Below, one piece after another: positions 36,486-45,911 of a stretch of 64,000 nt of DNA. The stretch is taken from assembly GCF_000963885.1 (NCBI RefSeq), contig NZ_BALE01000009.1:62001-126000 (forward strand), in the 5' to 3' direction. Each line of letters opens with the position of its first letter. The first letter of the stretch is position 1. The DNA is from Tanticharoenia sakaeratensis NBRC 103193. GTDB taxonomy: Bacteria > Pseudomonadota > Alphaproteobacteria > Acetobacterales > Acetobacteraceae. The notes beneath the pieces are model-generated. The model searched no databases. It saw nothing but the letters and a program-made list of their open reading frames with translations, and was not told where the DNA came from. The position numbers and the translations under genes are program-made.

Positions 36486-37634
36486 ATGCTCCAACGCGCC
36501 CCCAAGGCCGATGCAGGCCGGTTCGCGGCCCTCCTCAAGCATGGCCAGTCCCCGTGGCTCGACTTCATCAACCGCACGCATACCGAAGACGGTAGCCTGA
36601 AGCGCATGGTCGAGCATGACGGGCTGCATGGGATGACCTCGAACCCGGCAATCTTCGAGAAGACCATGGGCTACGGCCATGCCTACGACGCCCAGATCAG
36701 GAAGATCCTGGCGAAGCATCGCGTCACGGCCGGCGAACTCTATGAAGAACTCGCCGTCACGGACATCCGCGCCGCGGCCGACATCCTGCGTCCGGTGTTC
36801 GACGCAACCGATGGTGCCGACGGACATGTGAGCCTGGAAGTCTCGCCTCTGCTGGCCCATGACGCGGAAGGCACGATTGCCGAGGCGCGCCGCCTGTGGA
36901 AGGCGGTCAACGTGCCGAACCTGATGATCAAGATCCCCGGCACGGCTGCGGGCGCGCGCGCGATCGAGCAGGTGACGGCGGAAGGCATCAACGTCAACGT
37001 GACGCTCCTGTTCGCACAAGACGCCTATCACGCCGTGCTTGAGGCCTATGTGCGGGGTCTGGAGCGACGACTGGACGCCGGACATTCCATCAGTCGGATC
37101 GCAAGCGTCGCATCTTTCTATATCGGCCGCGTCGATCTGCTGGTCGACGAGATCATCGACAGGAAGATCGCGAAGGGCGAGGGCGACGCCGCGATGCTGA
37201 AGGCACTGCGCGGCAAGGTTGCGATCGCCAATGCCAAGCTGGCCTATGAGCACTGGGAAAAGGTGATGGCCAGCGCGCGCTGGAAGAAGCTCGCAGCTGC
37301 CGGCGCAGACACGCAGCGAATTCTGTGGGCCAGCACCAGCACCAAGGACAAGACCTATCGCGACGTGGTCTACGTCGAGGAACTGGTGGCGCCTGATACG
37401 GTCAACACCATGCCGCTGCCGACCTATGACGCGTTCCGCGACCATGGTGAGGTGCGGCGCGAAATGGTGCGCGACTATCCTGAGGCGCATCGCGTTCTCA
37501 AGCAGCTCGCCGAGTGCGGCATCGACCTCAAGAGCGTGACCGACAAGCTGCTGAAGGATGGGCTCGCCGGTTTCGACGAGGCGTTCGAGAATTTGCACAA
37601 GACGCTGGAGCGCAAGATCGAGACGCTCGCCTGA
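36486..37634 (+). CDS. tal: Transaldolase
   Basis: A class I transaldolase of 382 residues that moves a dihydroxyacetone unit between sugar phosphates in the non-oxidative pentose phosphate pathway. The Schiff-base lysine is in NLMIKIPGTAAG, preceded by the aspartate block TSNPAIFEK and the VSLEV strand. It is the mono-functional long form; the phosphoglucose isomerase domain fused to transaldolase in some Gluconobacter relatives is absent. The ATG at 36486 has AGGAAG five bases upstream. It is the first gene of an operon-like series with zwf, a GH15 gene and an MFS gene. Confidence 0.94.
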   Translation: MLQRAPKADAGRFAALLKHGQSPWLDFINRTHTEDGSLKRMVEHDGLHGMTSNPAIFEKTMGYGHAYDAQIRKILAKHRVTAGELYEELAVTDIRAAADILRPVFDATDGADGHVSLEVSPLLAHDAEGTIAEARRLWKAVNVPNLMIKIPGTAAGARAIEQVTAEGINVNVTLLFAQDAYHAVLEAYVRGLERRLDAGHSISRIASVASFYIGRVDLLVDEIIDRKIAKGEGDAAMLKALRGKVAIANAKLAYEHWEKVMASARWKKLAAAGADTQRILWASTSTKDKTYRDVVYVEELVAPDTVNTMPLPTYDAFRDHGEVRREMVRDYPEAHRVLKQLAECGIDLKSVTDKLLKDGLAGFDEAFENLHKTLERKIETLA

Positions 37635-37700
37635 ATCGCGGCGTTCGGGTCGCCCCCTCGGGTATCCGAACGCTCATTCTTCACGTTGTCGTTTCCTGAG

Positions 37701-37723
37701 CGGGCGGATCGCAACGCCGCCCG
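37701..37723 (+). terminator. Hairpin between tal and zwf
   Basis: A perfect 7-bp stem (CGGGCGG / CCGCCCG) with a 9-base loop, in the 150-base gap between tal and zwf. There is no T-run, so it may be a partial terminator or an mRNA-stabilising structure that separates tal expression from zwf. Confidence 0.35.
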
Positions 37724-37784
37724 GCCCTTGGCGCTTTAACCGGGTTGATCGCAGGCTGTCCGCCTGCATCCGAAGGGCGACATA

Positions 37785-39323
37785 ATGGCCACGAATACGG
37801 ACGACACTCCCCGCGCGCTGCGTGAGCGCAAGCCGCCTGCTCCCTGCACCATGGTCATATTCGGGGCGGGCGGAGATCTGACCAAGCGGCTGCTGGTCCC
37901 ATCACTCTATAATATGGCAGCCGCCGGCGCGCTCCCCGCGGAGTTCCGTCTGGTCGGCGTCGATCTTCAGGAACGAACGGCGGAAGAGTGGACGGCGAAC
38001 CTGCGCACCACAATCGAATCGTTCGCCGAGGACAAGACGGCGGAAGCGTCTCTCGGCGACATCAGGGATGACACATGGCTGCGCCTGACGCGCAGTGCCC
38101 TGTTTCACGCCGGAGATTTCACGAAATCCGAGCTTTTCGACGGGCTGATATCGAAGGTCGGGGACGGCAACGTCATCTTCTATCTGGCCGTGGCCGCACG
38201 GTTCTTCGGCGGGATCGTCGATGAACTCGGCCGCGCCGGCATGCTGCGCGAGACGCCTGACCGCTATCGGCGCGTGATCATTGAAAAGCCGTTCGGCCAC
38301 GATCTGGAAAGCGCGCGCGCCCTCGACGAGACGATCCTCGCAAGCGCCGACGAGAACCAGATTTTCCGCATCGACCATTTTCTCGGCAAGGAGACGGTGC
38401 AGAGCATCATGGCGGTCCGTTTCGCCAACGGGATGTTCGAGCCTGTCTGGCGGCGCGAGTATATCGACCATGTCCAGATTACCGCTGCTGAGACCATCGG
38501 CGTCGAGGCCAGGGCAGGTTTCTACGACCATACGGGCGCGCTGCGCGACATGGTGCCGAACCACCTGTTCAACCTGTTGTGCATGGTCGCGATGGAGTCA
38601 CCCAACTCGCTCGGGGCGGACGCCGTTCGTCTGGAAAAGACGAAGCTGCTGCAGGCCATCCGCCGTATTCCCGTCGAGAACTGCGTGATGGGTCAATACG
38701 GCGCCGGGACGCTCGACGGGCAGGCCTTGCCCGGCTACCTCGACGAGCCGGGCGTTGCGGCCGACAGTCGCACCGAGACCTATGTGGCCATGAAGGTCGA
38801 GATCGAGAACTGGCGATGGGGCGGGGTCCCGTTCTATCTGCGGACCGGCAAGCGGATGCACGCGCGGGAAACCGAGATCGCGATCGTGTTCCGGCCGGCA
38901 CCGTTCCGCATGTTTGCTGACGAGGACATCGACGCGTCCCAGCAGCGCAACGTCGTGCGCCTGATGATCGATCCCGAGCACGGCATCCGGACGGAATTCG
39001 TGGCCAAAAAACCCGGCCCCCAGATCACGCTCGCACCCGTGCATAGCACGTTCCTCTATCGCGACTTCTTCGGCGAGGCTGCCAATGTTGGATATGAAAC
39101 CTTGATCTACGACTGCATGATCGGAGATCCGATGCTCTTTCAGCGTGCGGATGCGATCGAGGCCTGCTGGAGCGCGGTGGAAAACCTGCTCAACGGCGCC
39201 GTGCAGGCCAAATCGTATGCCGCAGGCTCGCAGGGGCCAGATGAAGCCGACGCGCTGCTTGAGCGAGACGGACGAAGCTGGCTGCCGCTGGGGACACTGG
39301 TCCGGGAAGCTGGCCATGAGTGA
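37785..39323 (+). CDS. zwf: Glucose-6-phosphate 1-dehydrogenase
   Basis: Oxidises glucose 6-phosphate to 6-phosphogluconolactone with NAD(P), the first step of the oxidative pentose phosphate route. This is the main sugar route in acetic acid bacteria because they usually lack phosphofructokinase. The nucleotide motif FGAGGDLTKR is at the N-terminus. The active-site block RIDHFLGKE holds the catalytic histidine, and IIEKPFG and VPNHLFNLLCM are conserved. The protein is 512 residues. The last eight bases overlap the GH15 start, so the two are coupled. Confidence 0.96.
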   Translation: MATNTDDTPRALRERKPPAPCTMVIFGAGGDLTKRLLVPSLYNMAAAGALPAEFRLVGVDLQERTAEEWTANLRTTIESFAEDKTAEASLGDIRDDTWLRLTRSALFHAGDFTKSELFDGLISKVGDGNVIFYLAVAARFFGGIVDELGRAGMLRETPDRYRRVIIEKPFGHDLESARALDETILASADENQIFRIDHFLGKETVQSIMAVRFANGMFEPVWRREYIDHVQITAAETIGVEARAGFYDHTGALRDMVPNHLFNLLCMVAMESPNSLGADAVRLEKTKLLQAIRRIPVENCVMGQYGAGTLDGQALPGYLDEPGVAADSRTETYVAMKVEIENWRWGGVPFYLRTGKRMHARETEIAIVFRPAPFRMFADEDIDASQQRNVVRLMIDPEHGIRTEFVAKKPGPQITLAPVHSTFLYRDFFGEAANVGYETLIYDCMIGDPMLFQRADAIEACWSAVENLLNGAVQAKSYAAGSQGPDEADALLERDGRSWLPLGTLVREAGHE

Positions 39324-41157
39324 AACGCGCAACCTCTCTTCGCCACCGTTCATGCCGATCGAGAATCACGCGGTCATCGGTGATCTGCGGACCACGGCGC
39401 TGATCGCGCTGGACGGCGCCGTCGACATGATGTGCTGGCCGCGCTTCGACAGCCCGTCGATCTTCGCACGCCTGCTCGATGATGACGGCGGCGTCTTCGA
39501 GCTCGCACCGACGCTCGACGGTGGTCGTCACACGCAGTTCTACGTGCCGGATACGAACATCCTTCTGACGCGCACGCTGTCCCACGAGGGCGTGAGCGAG
39601 ATCTCCGATTTCATGCCGCTCGGACCGGAGAACCAGATCCAGCGTCTGGTCCGCCGGATCAAGTCGGTGCGGGGCGAGATCGCCTGCACCATGCGCTGTG
39701 CACCGCGTTTCGACTATGCGCGCGCTCGACACACTGTACGCCGGATCGACGATCAGGTTGTCCTGTTCCTGCCCGAAGGCGCGAGGCTGCCGACGCTGCG
39801 CCTGTGCGCGTCGGTGCCGATCCTGATCGAGAACGGGGACGGCGTCGCCCGTTTCACGCTGGGCGTGAACGAAAGTGCGATCTTCACGCTCGATGCAGAA
39901 CTCGAAGGCGCCAATCCGTGTTCGGACGTGCCCCTGCTGTCGGAATCATTCAAGTCGACGGCCAATTTCTGGCGTGAGTGGGTGGCCCGTTCGCCGTATC
40001 GCGGACGTTGGCATGATCCGATCACGCGATCGCTCCTTGTCCTCAAGCTACTGACGTCGGCCGAGTTCGGATCGATGGTCGCGGCGGCGACGTTCGGGCT
40101 ACCGGAAACCGTGGGCGGAGAGCGGAACTGGGATTATCGCTACACCTGGGTCCGCGATTCGTCCTTCATGATCTATGCCTTCATGCAGACCGGACATCGG
40201 GCGGAAGCCACCGATTTCATACGCTGGATGCACGCGCGTCGTGGCGAGGCATTCGAGAACGAGGGTCTTCGCGTGCTGTATGGCATCGACGGCCGACGCA
40301 TCTCCACCGAGACCGACCTGACCCACTTCAAGGGGTATCTCGGATCGAAACCCGTGCGGATCGGCAACGCAGCCGAAGACCAGCTTCAGCTCGACATCTA
40401 CGGAGAGCTTCTGGACGCGGTCTATATGGCTGACCGGTTTTGCGAGCGCCTGAGCTACGAAGACTGGATGAGCGTCACGGTCGGCATGGACTGGCTGTGC
40501 GACCACTGGAACCAGCCGGACGAGGGCATCTGGGAAGTGCGCGGCGGGCGGCGGCATTTCCTGCATTCGCGTGTCATGTGCTGGGTGGCGTTCGACCGCG
40601 CGATCCGCTTGGCGCAGGAGAGGGGGCTGCCCGGGCACATCGCGCTTTGGACGCGCGAGCGCAATGCGATCTACAACGACGTGCACAAGAACTTCTGGAA
40701 CGAGGAGCGGCAGTTCTTCGGGCAGTCGATCGGCAGCGATACGATCGATGCGTCGTGCCTGCTCATGCCTCTGGTCGGGTTCATCGGTGATGGCGATCCG
40801 CGCTGGCGTTCCACCCTGCGCGCCGTCGGCGAACTTCTGCTCGATGACAGCCACGTCTACCGTTATCGGGCCCGGGACGGGGTCAACGAGGATGGCCTGA
40901 ACGGCATCGAGGGCACGTTCACCATGTGCTCATTCTGGTACATCGAATGTCTGGCCCGATCCGGCGATCTTCTGCAGGCGCGTTTCCTGTTCGAGAAGAT
41001 GCTAGCCTATGCCAACCATGTAGGACTGTTCGCGGAAGAACTCGGCCCGGCTGGCGAGCATCTGGGGAATTTCCCGCAGGCCTTCACCCATCTGGCGCTG
41101 ATCCGCGCGGGCCAATACCTCGACCGCGCCCTGACCAGCCAGATGGGGGCGGTGTAA
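39316..41157 (+). CDS. Glycoside hydrolase family 15 protein (trehalase/glucoamylase-like)
   Basis: A 613-residue GH15 protein. An N-terminal beta domain (about residues 1-240, beginning IENHAVIGDLRTTALIALDG, with MMCWPRFDSPSIFARLL) precedes an (alpha/alpha)6 barrel with the family blocks GERNWDYRYTWVRDSSFM, EDQLQLDIYGELLDA and EGTFTMCSFWYIECL. This architecture is shared by bacterial trehalases and isomaltose- or glucan-hydrolysing enzymes. There is no signal peptide, so it acts in the cytoplasm and would release glucose. The ATG lies inside the zwf 3' end, which links it to the pentose phosphate genes. Confidence 0.9.
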   Translation: MSETRNLSSPPFMPIENHAVIGDLRTTALIALDGAVDMMCWPRFDSPSIFARLLDDDGGVFELAPTLDGGRHTQFYVPDTNILLTRTLSHEGVSEISDFMPLGPENQIQRLVRRIKSVRGEIACTMRCAPRFDYARARHTVRRIDDQVVLFLPEGARLPTLRLCASVPILIENGDGVARFTLGVNESAIFTLDAELEGANPCSDVPLLSESFKSTANFWREWVARSPYRGRWHDPITRSLLVLKLLTSAEFGSMVAAATFGLPETVGGERNWDYRYTWVRDSSFMIYAFMQTGHRAEATDFIRWMHARRGEAFENEGLRVLYGIDGRRISTETDLTHFKGYLGSKPVRIGNAAEDQLQLDIYGELLDAVYMADRFCERLSYEDWMSVTVGMDWLCDHWNQPDEGIWEVRGGRRHFLHSRVMCWVAFDRAIRLAQERGLPGHIALWTRERNAIYNDVHKNFWNEERQFFGQSIGSDTIDASCLLMPLVGFIGDGDPRWRSTLRAVGELLLDDSHVYRYRARDGVNEDGLNGIEGTFTMCSFWYIECLARSGDLLQARFLFEKMLAYANHVGLFAEELGPAGEHLGNFPQAFTHLALIRAGQYLDRALTSQMGAV

Positions 41158-41160
41158 GGG

Positions 41161-42447
41161 ATGGATGATGACCAGCGGTCGCCTCTCGCACTCCTGCGGC
41201 CTTACTGGCGCGTAACTTTCGCAGCGTTCCTCGGCTGGTTTCTCGATGCGTTCGATCAGGTCGCGCTGCTGCTCTGCCTGCCGGACATGGGGCGGTCGCT
41301 GGGCGTCGATCTGACAGCGATGGGGCTGATCATCGCGGCCCAGAGCATCGGGCGCGTGCTCGGCAACGCGGGATGGGGTTGGCTTGCGGATCGCTATGGC
41401 CGCAAGCTGACGTTCATGATCGGGGTCGTCTGGTTCGCGACATTCTCGGGCGCCACAGCCATGGCCGGATCATATGTCGTGATGGTCGGTATCCAGTTCC
41501 TGTTCGGCATCGGCTTCGGTGGCGAATGGACGGCGTCGGCCGCGCTCCTCATGGAAAGCGTGCCGCCTCGCGCGCGGGCACTCGCGTCATCCCTGATGAT
41601 GATGGGATACGAATTCGGCTTCTTCTGCGCGGCGGCGGCTCAGGCTGTCATCCTGCCGCGCTACGGCTGGCGCGCCCTGTTTCTGTTAGGCGTGGCACCG
41701 GCCCTTCTGGCGATCTTCATCCGTATCGGCGTGCCCGAAAGTCCTGTCTGGCTGGCACTGCGCAAAGCGCCCCGGCCTGCCGAACCGCAACCTGCATTTG
41801 GCATGTTCAGGCTTGATGGCGCGGCCCTGCAGGCCATCGCCTTCATGGCCGTCGTGCAGTTTCAGAACGCCGCGCTCTATACATTTTATCCGACGCTGCT
41901 GCGCACGGTGCAGCACCTGACACCCGGACAGGTCTTCCCGCTGGTTGCGGCCTATTGCGCAGGCTCGCTTGTCGGCAAGCCGGTCTGTGGAGCGCTCGCG
42001 ACGCGGTTTGGAGAGCGACCGGTTCTCTATGCCTATTTTCTGGTCACGATCGCGGTCATCATCCCGTTCGTCACGGTCCATAGCTATCCACTCATGTTCA
42101 TGACGGCATTGGCAGTCGGCGCGTTCGGCAACAGCATCTGGGCCGTCATCCCGCATTTTCTGTCACAGCGCTTTCCATCCGCAACACGATCATTCGGCAT
42201 GGGCACGAGCTATGCGGCGGCGTCCCTGGGCCAGGCCTGGTCAGGCTTTTTCATTCCGTGGTTTGCAACAGGCCGCACGTTGGCCGGTGCGATCGAGATG
42301 AGCGTTTTCGCGGGAACGGCGGCACTGGCCGCAATCCTAGCCTATCGACCCCATATACTGCCGGGCGAGGATATGGAGGAGGCCGAGGCCCAAACCGACC
42401 CTCAGGGCAGCGGCGTGGTTGCGGCCAGTTTGTCGCGCAGGTCGTGA
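41161..42447 (+). CDS. MFS transporter, AAHS/SHS-like metabolite:H+ symporter
   Basis: A 428-residue, 12-helix major facilitator. The first helix has the signature LGWFLDAFDQ, whose aspartates mark the metabolite/lactate/sialate:H+ symporter groups. The loop 2-3 motif GWLADRYGRK follows, and helix 4 carries GIGFGGEWTASAALLMES. Substrates of relatives are organic acids or sugars; none can be read here. It starts three bases after the GH15 stop, so it belongs to the tal-zwf-GH15 series. Its last 46 bases overlap the convergent cytochrome c gene. Confidence 0.86.
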   Translation: MDDDQRSPLALLRPYWRVTFAAFLGWFLDAFDQVALLLCLPDMGRSLGVDLTAMGLIIAAQSIGRVLGNAGWGWLADRYGRKLTFMIGVVWFATFSGATAMAGSYVVMVGIQFLFGIGFGGEWTASAALLMESVPPRARALASSLMMMGYEFGFFCAAAAQAVILPRYGWRALFLLGVAPALLAIFIRIGVPESPVWLALRKAPRPAEPQPAFGMFRLDGAALQAIAFMAVVQFQNAALYTFYPTLLRTVQHLTPGQVFPLVAAYCAGSLVGKPVCGALATRFGERPVLYAYFLVTIAVIIPFVTVHSYPLMFMTALAVGAFGNSIWAVIPHFLSQRFPSATRSFGMGTSYAAASLGQAWSGFFIPWFATGRTLAGAIEMSVFAGTAALAAILAYRPHILPGEDMEEAEAQTDPQGSGVVAASLSRRS

Positions 42448-42887
42448 ACCTTCCACGACGGCATGCTTTCGTGGCGTGCATTCGCGACTTCGGCCGCCGT
42501 GAACACGGGTGCCGGATGGGTCTGGCCGTGGGCCGATGCGTAGGACAGGATCTGCGCGATCGTTGCATCGTCAAGCCGCCGGAAGGACGGCATCGAATAG
42601 TTGTAGCTCTGCCCACTGGCCGTGATCGGACCGTTCAGTCCGTTCAGCAAAACATCGATCAGATAACGCTTGCCTTCCGGCGTTTTTGCGATCAGGTCGA
42701 CGCGCCCGAACAATTGGGGTGTTTCGCCAGCCTGACCGGTTCCGCCGTGATGACAGATTCCGCAGTTGTCGCCGAAGTTGCGATAGCCGAGATCGCGATC
42801 CGCGACACATCGCGAGATCACGAATGCGACCACCATCAGGAGGGCAAGCAGGAGCGGCAGACGCAGTGAACGATCGATGAATGGCAC
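42402..42887 (-). CDS. Membrane-anchored monohaem cytochrome c
   Basis: A c-type cytochrome of about 161 residues. One N-terminal hydrophobic helix (LRLPLLLALLMVVAFVISRCV) acts as signal or anchor. The haem site CGICH is at FGDNCGICHHGG, and the distal methionine ligand is most likely in NYSMPSFRRL. It is probably periplasmic, carrying electrons between dehydrogenases and an oxidase. The start is uncertain: I give a GTG at 42887, but the frame begins with a TTG at 42923, which would overlap tdk head to head. The 3' end overlaps the MFS gene by 46 bases. Confidence 0.82.
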   Translation of the reverse strand: MPFIDRSLRLPLLLALLMVVAFVISRCVADRDLGYRNFGDNCGICHHGGTGQAGETPQLFGRVDLIAKTPEGKRYLIDVLLNGLNGPITASGQSYNYSMPSFRRLDDATIAQILSYASAHGQTHPAPVFTAAEVANARHESMPSWKVHDLRDKLAATTPLP

Positions 42888-42908
42888 GCAGATGACAAGA
42901 CACGTCAA

Positions 42909-43508
42909 ATGGACCGAGAGCAAGGGCCGGAACCGCGCAACACGTATGCGGCCTGCCTCGTGACGGGGACCCTGACCCTGCTGAGCGGGCCCATGTTTTC
43001 AGGCAAATCCGCTCATCTGATCGACGCCGTTCGCCGCGATCCCGAAGGCACGCTCGTTCTGAAGCCTGCATTCGATACGCGTGGCGGCGACAAGCTGACG
43101 AGCCGCGCAACACCGCCCTGTCCCGCGCGCGACGTGTCGGCTTGGCCCGAAGATGCCATGCGTGCGCGTCTCGTCGTGCTGGACGAAGCGCATTTCATGG
43201 TGGCGCCCCATTACAACGGCGATGTGGTGGACGACATTCTCCGCACGCGCGCATCTGGCGTCGATCTGCTGATCGCGGGGCTGGATATGGATTATCGGCG
43301 TCGTCCGTTCGCCGTGATGGCGCGGCTTGCGGAACTCGCGGACCGGCACGAACACCTGCTGGCGCGCTGCCATGTCTGCAATGAACCGGCGCGTTGGAGC
43401 GCCAAGCGGGCCGAAACCGGTCATCGGCTGGAGACGGGCGATAGCGAGCTTTATGAAGCGCGCTGCGACAAGCACTTTACCGTGCCGGGCGAACACGCGT
43501 CGACGTAA
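42909..43508 (+). CDS. tdk: Thymidine kinase (type II)
   Basis: Phosphorylates thymidine to dTMP for pyrimidine salvage. The P-loop LLSGPMFSGKSAHL, the Walker B-like VVLDEAHF, the substrate lasso region DLLIAGLDMDYRRRPF and the zinc-site cysteines in RCHVCNEPA plus a later EARCDKH are present. At 199 residues it is normal for the family. The ATG is taken, but a GTG at 42960, closer to the P-loop, is possible. The tail lies 21 bases from the convergent FKBP gene. Confidence 0.93.
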   Translation: MDREQGPEPRNTYAACLVTGTLTLLSGPMFSGKSAHLIDAVRRDPEGTLVLKPAFDTRGGDKLTSRATPPCPARDVSAWPEDAMRARLVVLDEAHFMVAPHYNGDVVDDILRTRASGVDLLIAGLDMDYRRRPFAVMARLAELADRHEHLLARCHVCNEPARWSAKRAETGHRLETGDSELYEARCDKHFTVPGEHAST

Positions 43509-43529
43509 CGTCGGCGCGTGCGGCGGCGG

Positions 43530-44045
43530 CTAACCGTCGCTGCCGCCCACGCCGAGCAGCTGGACGCGGAAGACAAGCGGGGAGTTGGGCGGGATGATGC
43601 CCATCGAGCGCTTGCCGTAGCCGAGGTTGGGCGGCACGTAGAGCATCCAGATATCGCCCACGTGCATCATGGGCAGGGCTTCCATCCAGCCCGGCACCAG
43701 GCCGTCGAGCGGCATCTGCATGTAGGCGCCGTTGCCGTGCTGTTCGGAGCTGTCGAAGATCCCGCCATCGGGCAGGCGGCCCTCATAGATGAGCATCATC
43801 ATCTGGCCCTTGTGCGGCTGGTCGCCGTCCTTCGGACCAGACTGGATGACCTTGTAGGCCAGTCCATCCGGCAGCTTCTTCACCCCTGGCTGGGTATAGA
43901 CCTGCGCCATGAACTGCTCGGGCGTCAGCTCGGGTTGCTCCTGCTGCCCGCCGCATCCCGCAAGCGGAACTGCGGCGACAAGAGCCAGAGCGGCCATGCG
44001 GGCGACGGCCGGGATGCGGAGGGATTTGAGACGATCAGGCATCAT
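43530..44045 (-). CDS. FKBP-type peptidyl-prolyl isomerase lipoprotein
   Basis: A 171-residue periplasmic-side PPIase. A lipoprotein signal with the lipobox PLAGC ends at residue 31, followed by an FKBP domain: LIYEGRLPDGGIFDSS, GLVPGWMEALPMMHVGDIWMLYVP, LGYGKRSMGIIPPNSPLVFRVQLL. The active-site aromatic and Asp residues of the fold are visible (Y, F-D, W, I-P, Y). It probably assists folding of exported proteins. It lies 57 bases downstream of argG on the same strand. Confidence 0.91.
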   Translation of the reverse strand: MMPDRLKSLRIPAVARMAALALVAAVPLAGCGGQQEQPELTPEQFMAQVYTQPGVKKLPDGLAYKVIQSGPKDGDQPHKGQMMMLIYEGRLPDGGIFDSSEQHGNGAYMQMPLDGLVPGWMEALPMMHVGDIWMLYVPPNLGYGKRSMGIIPPNSPLVFRVQLLGVGGSDG

Positions 44046-44102
44046 CAGATCAGATGTTCGATTATCCAGTCGGGCACAAGCCAGGAAAATGCGACAATCG
44101 CG

Positions 44103-45332
44103 TCAGAGTGCACCGCCACGACGGCCGATCTGGCCGCCAAGACGAAGCCGCAGCGCATTCAGCTTAATAAAGCCCTGCGCGTCCACCTGGTTGTAGGCGC
44201 CCTCGTCCTCTTCGAACGTCACAACACGGGTATCATACAGGCTGTTCGGGCTCTCGCGACCCACGCAGATCACATTGCCCTTGTAGAGCTTCAGCCGCAC
44301 GCGACCGGTGACCGAATGCTGGCTCGTGTCGATCAGTGCCTGCAGCATGCGGCGCTCGGGCGAGAACCAGAAGCCGTTGTAGATCAGCTCGGCATAGCGC
44401 GGCATCACGCTGTCCTTGAGATGACCCGCTTCGCGATCGAGCGTGATGGTCTCCATTGCGCGGTGCGCAGCCAGCAGGATCGTGCCGCCCGGCGTCTCGT
44501 AGATGCCGCGCGACTTCATGCCGACGAAACGGTTTTCCACAAGGTCGAGCCGGCCGATGCCGTTGGCACGACCATATTCGTTGAGTTTCGTCAGCAACGT
44601 CGCGGGCGACATGGTCTCGCCGTTGATCGCCACCGGATCGCCACCTGCGAAGTCGATCGCGATTTCAGTCGCGACATCCGGTGCTGCTTCCGGCGAGATC
44701 GTGCGCTGGAAGACGATCTCGTCGGGCGCTACAGCGGGATCTTCGAGAATCTTGCCTTCGGAGGACGAGTGCAGGAGGTTCGCATCCACCGAGAACGGTG
44801 CTTCGCCGCGCTTGTCCTTGGTCACCGGGATCTGGTTCGCTTCTGCGAACGAGAGGAGTCTGGTGCGCGACGTCAGATCCCACTCGCGCCAGGGTGCGAT
44901 GACCGTGACGTCAGGCTTGAGCGCATAGTAGGCAAGTTCGAAGCGGACCTGATCGTTGCCCTTGCCGGTCGCGCCGTGCGCTACGGCATCGGCGCCGACC
45001 ATCTCCGCGATCTCGATCTGGCGCTGCGCGATCAGAGGGCGGGCGATCGACGTGCCGAGCAGATACTGGCCTTCGTACAGCGTGTTCGCGCGGAACATCG
45101 GAAACACGAAGTCCTTCACGAAGGTCTCGCGCAGGTCCTCGACGAAGATTTCCTTCACGCCGAACATCTCGGCCTTGCGGCGCGCGGGCTCGAGTTCCTC
45201 GCCCTGACCCAGATCGGCCGTGAACGTCACGACCTCGCAGCCGTATTCCGTCTGCAGCCATTTCAGGATCACCGAAGTGTCCAGACCGCCCGAATAGGCG
45301 AGTACGACTTTCTTGACCTGCCGCGCGGCCAT
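44103..45332 (-). CDS. argG: Argininosuccinate synthase
   Basis: Joins citrulline and aspartate using ATP in arginine synthesis. The N-terminal ATP-pyrophosphatase loop [15 protein letters not shown] is perfect, and further blocks ([43 protein letters not shown]) match the family. The ATG at 45332 has GGAGG seven bases upstream and gives 409 residues, the normal length. The open frame continues 83 codons upstream without similarity, overlapping the start of a divergent secreted-protein gene. Confidence 0.96.
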   Translation of the reverse strand: MAARQVKKVVLAYSGGLDTSVILKWLQTEYGCEVVTFTADLGQGEELEPARRKAEMFGVKEIFVEDLRETFVKDFVFPMFRANTLYEGQYLLGTSIARPLIAQRQIEIAEMVGADAVAHGATGKGNDQVRFELAYYALKPDVTVIAPWREWDLTSRTRLLSFAEANQIPVTKDKRGEAPFSVDANLLHSSSEGKILEDPAVAPDEIVFQRTISPEAAPDVATEIAIDFAGGDPVAINGETMSPATLLTKLNEYGRANGIGRLDLVENRFVGMKSRGIYETPGGTILLAAHRAMETITLDREAGHLKDSVMPRYAELIYNGFWFSPERRMLQALIDTSQHSVTGRVRLKLYKGNVICVGRESPNSLYDTRVVTFEEDEGAYNQVDAQGFIKLNALRLRLGGQIGRRGGAL

Positions 45333-45424
45333 GGCTGATCCTCCGAACTGTAATGAGGCGTCCCGATAGCATTTCGCAAGCCGCACGACCAGCGCCCCGA
45401 GCAGGCGACCTCCCGAATGGGTCA

Positions 45425-45871
45425 ATGATGATGACAAAATGGCGGATCGCGTCGGCATTTCTGGCAACAGGTGTCCTGTTGGCGATACCGGGCGCGCATG
45501 CCGTGCCGGCGCGACCCGGCGCATTTTCCACGCTGCTTCCCATGCCACGCAGCGACACCCCGGCAATTGCTGCGCCGTCACTGGTGGTCCGGCACGAGGC
45601 TATCGGCATATCGCGCTATGAGCCCGCACCGATGCCTGTTGCCATGCACACACCGCCGGAGCGGTGGACCACGGCGGGACGGATACTGTGCATACTTCGA
45701 TCGATTGGCGGTGGCTGTCATTCCCGCCCGGGCGACGACCCGAGGATCCCGCTCGCCAATGATCCCGTGACGGGAAGCGCAATCGGCACGTTCGGGCCGG
45801 CCTACCGGGATGCAGGCCCTGTCGGGCACGGTCTGGCCTCGAGCGAAGCGATGACCGTCGGCGCCAGATGA
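45425..45871 (+). CDS. Small secreted protein of unknown function
   Basis: A protein of about 148 residues beginning with a clear Sec signal ([21 protein letters not shown], cut near residue 25). The mature part is Pro/Ala/Gly-rich, with two cysteines (RILCIL and GGGCHS) that may form one disulfide. I do not recognise a family. Three ATGs in a row start it, without a strong ribosome site. It lies 40 bases before a lysozyme-inhibitor-like gene on the same strand, so the pair may be co-expressed. Confidence 0.55.
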   Translation: MMMTKWRIASAFLATGVLLAIPGAHAVPARPGAFSTLLPMPRSDTPAIAAPSLVVRHEAIGISRYEPAPMPVAMHTPPERWTTAGRILCILRSIGGGCHSRPGDDPRIPLANDPVTGSAIGTFGPAYRDAGPVGHGLASSEAMTVGAR

Positions 45872-45911
45872 TCCACTTGATCAACCGCGCGCTGTCGGTG
45901 ACAACGAAAAG

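Noticed and set aside
43520-43546. GC-rich imperfect hairpin between tdk and the FKBP gene
   Set aside because: The pairing needs mismatches and overlaps the FKBP stop; evidence is too weak to call a terminator.
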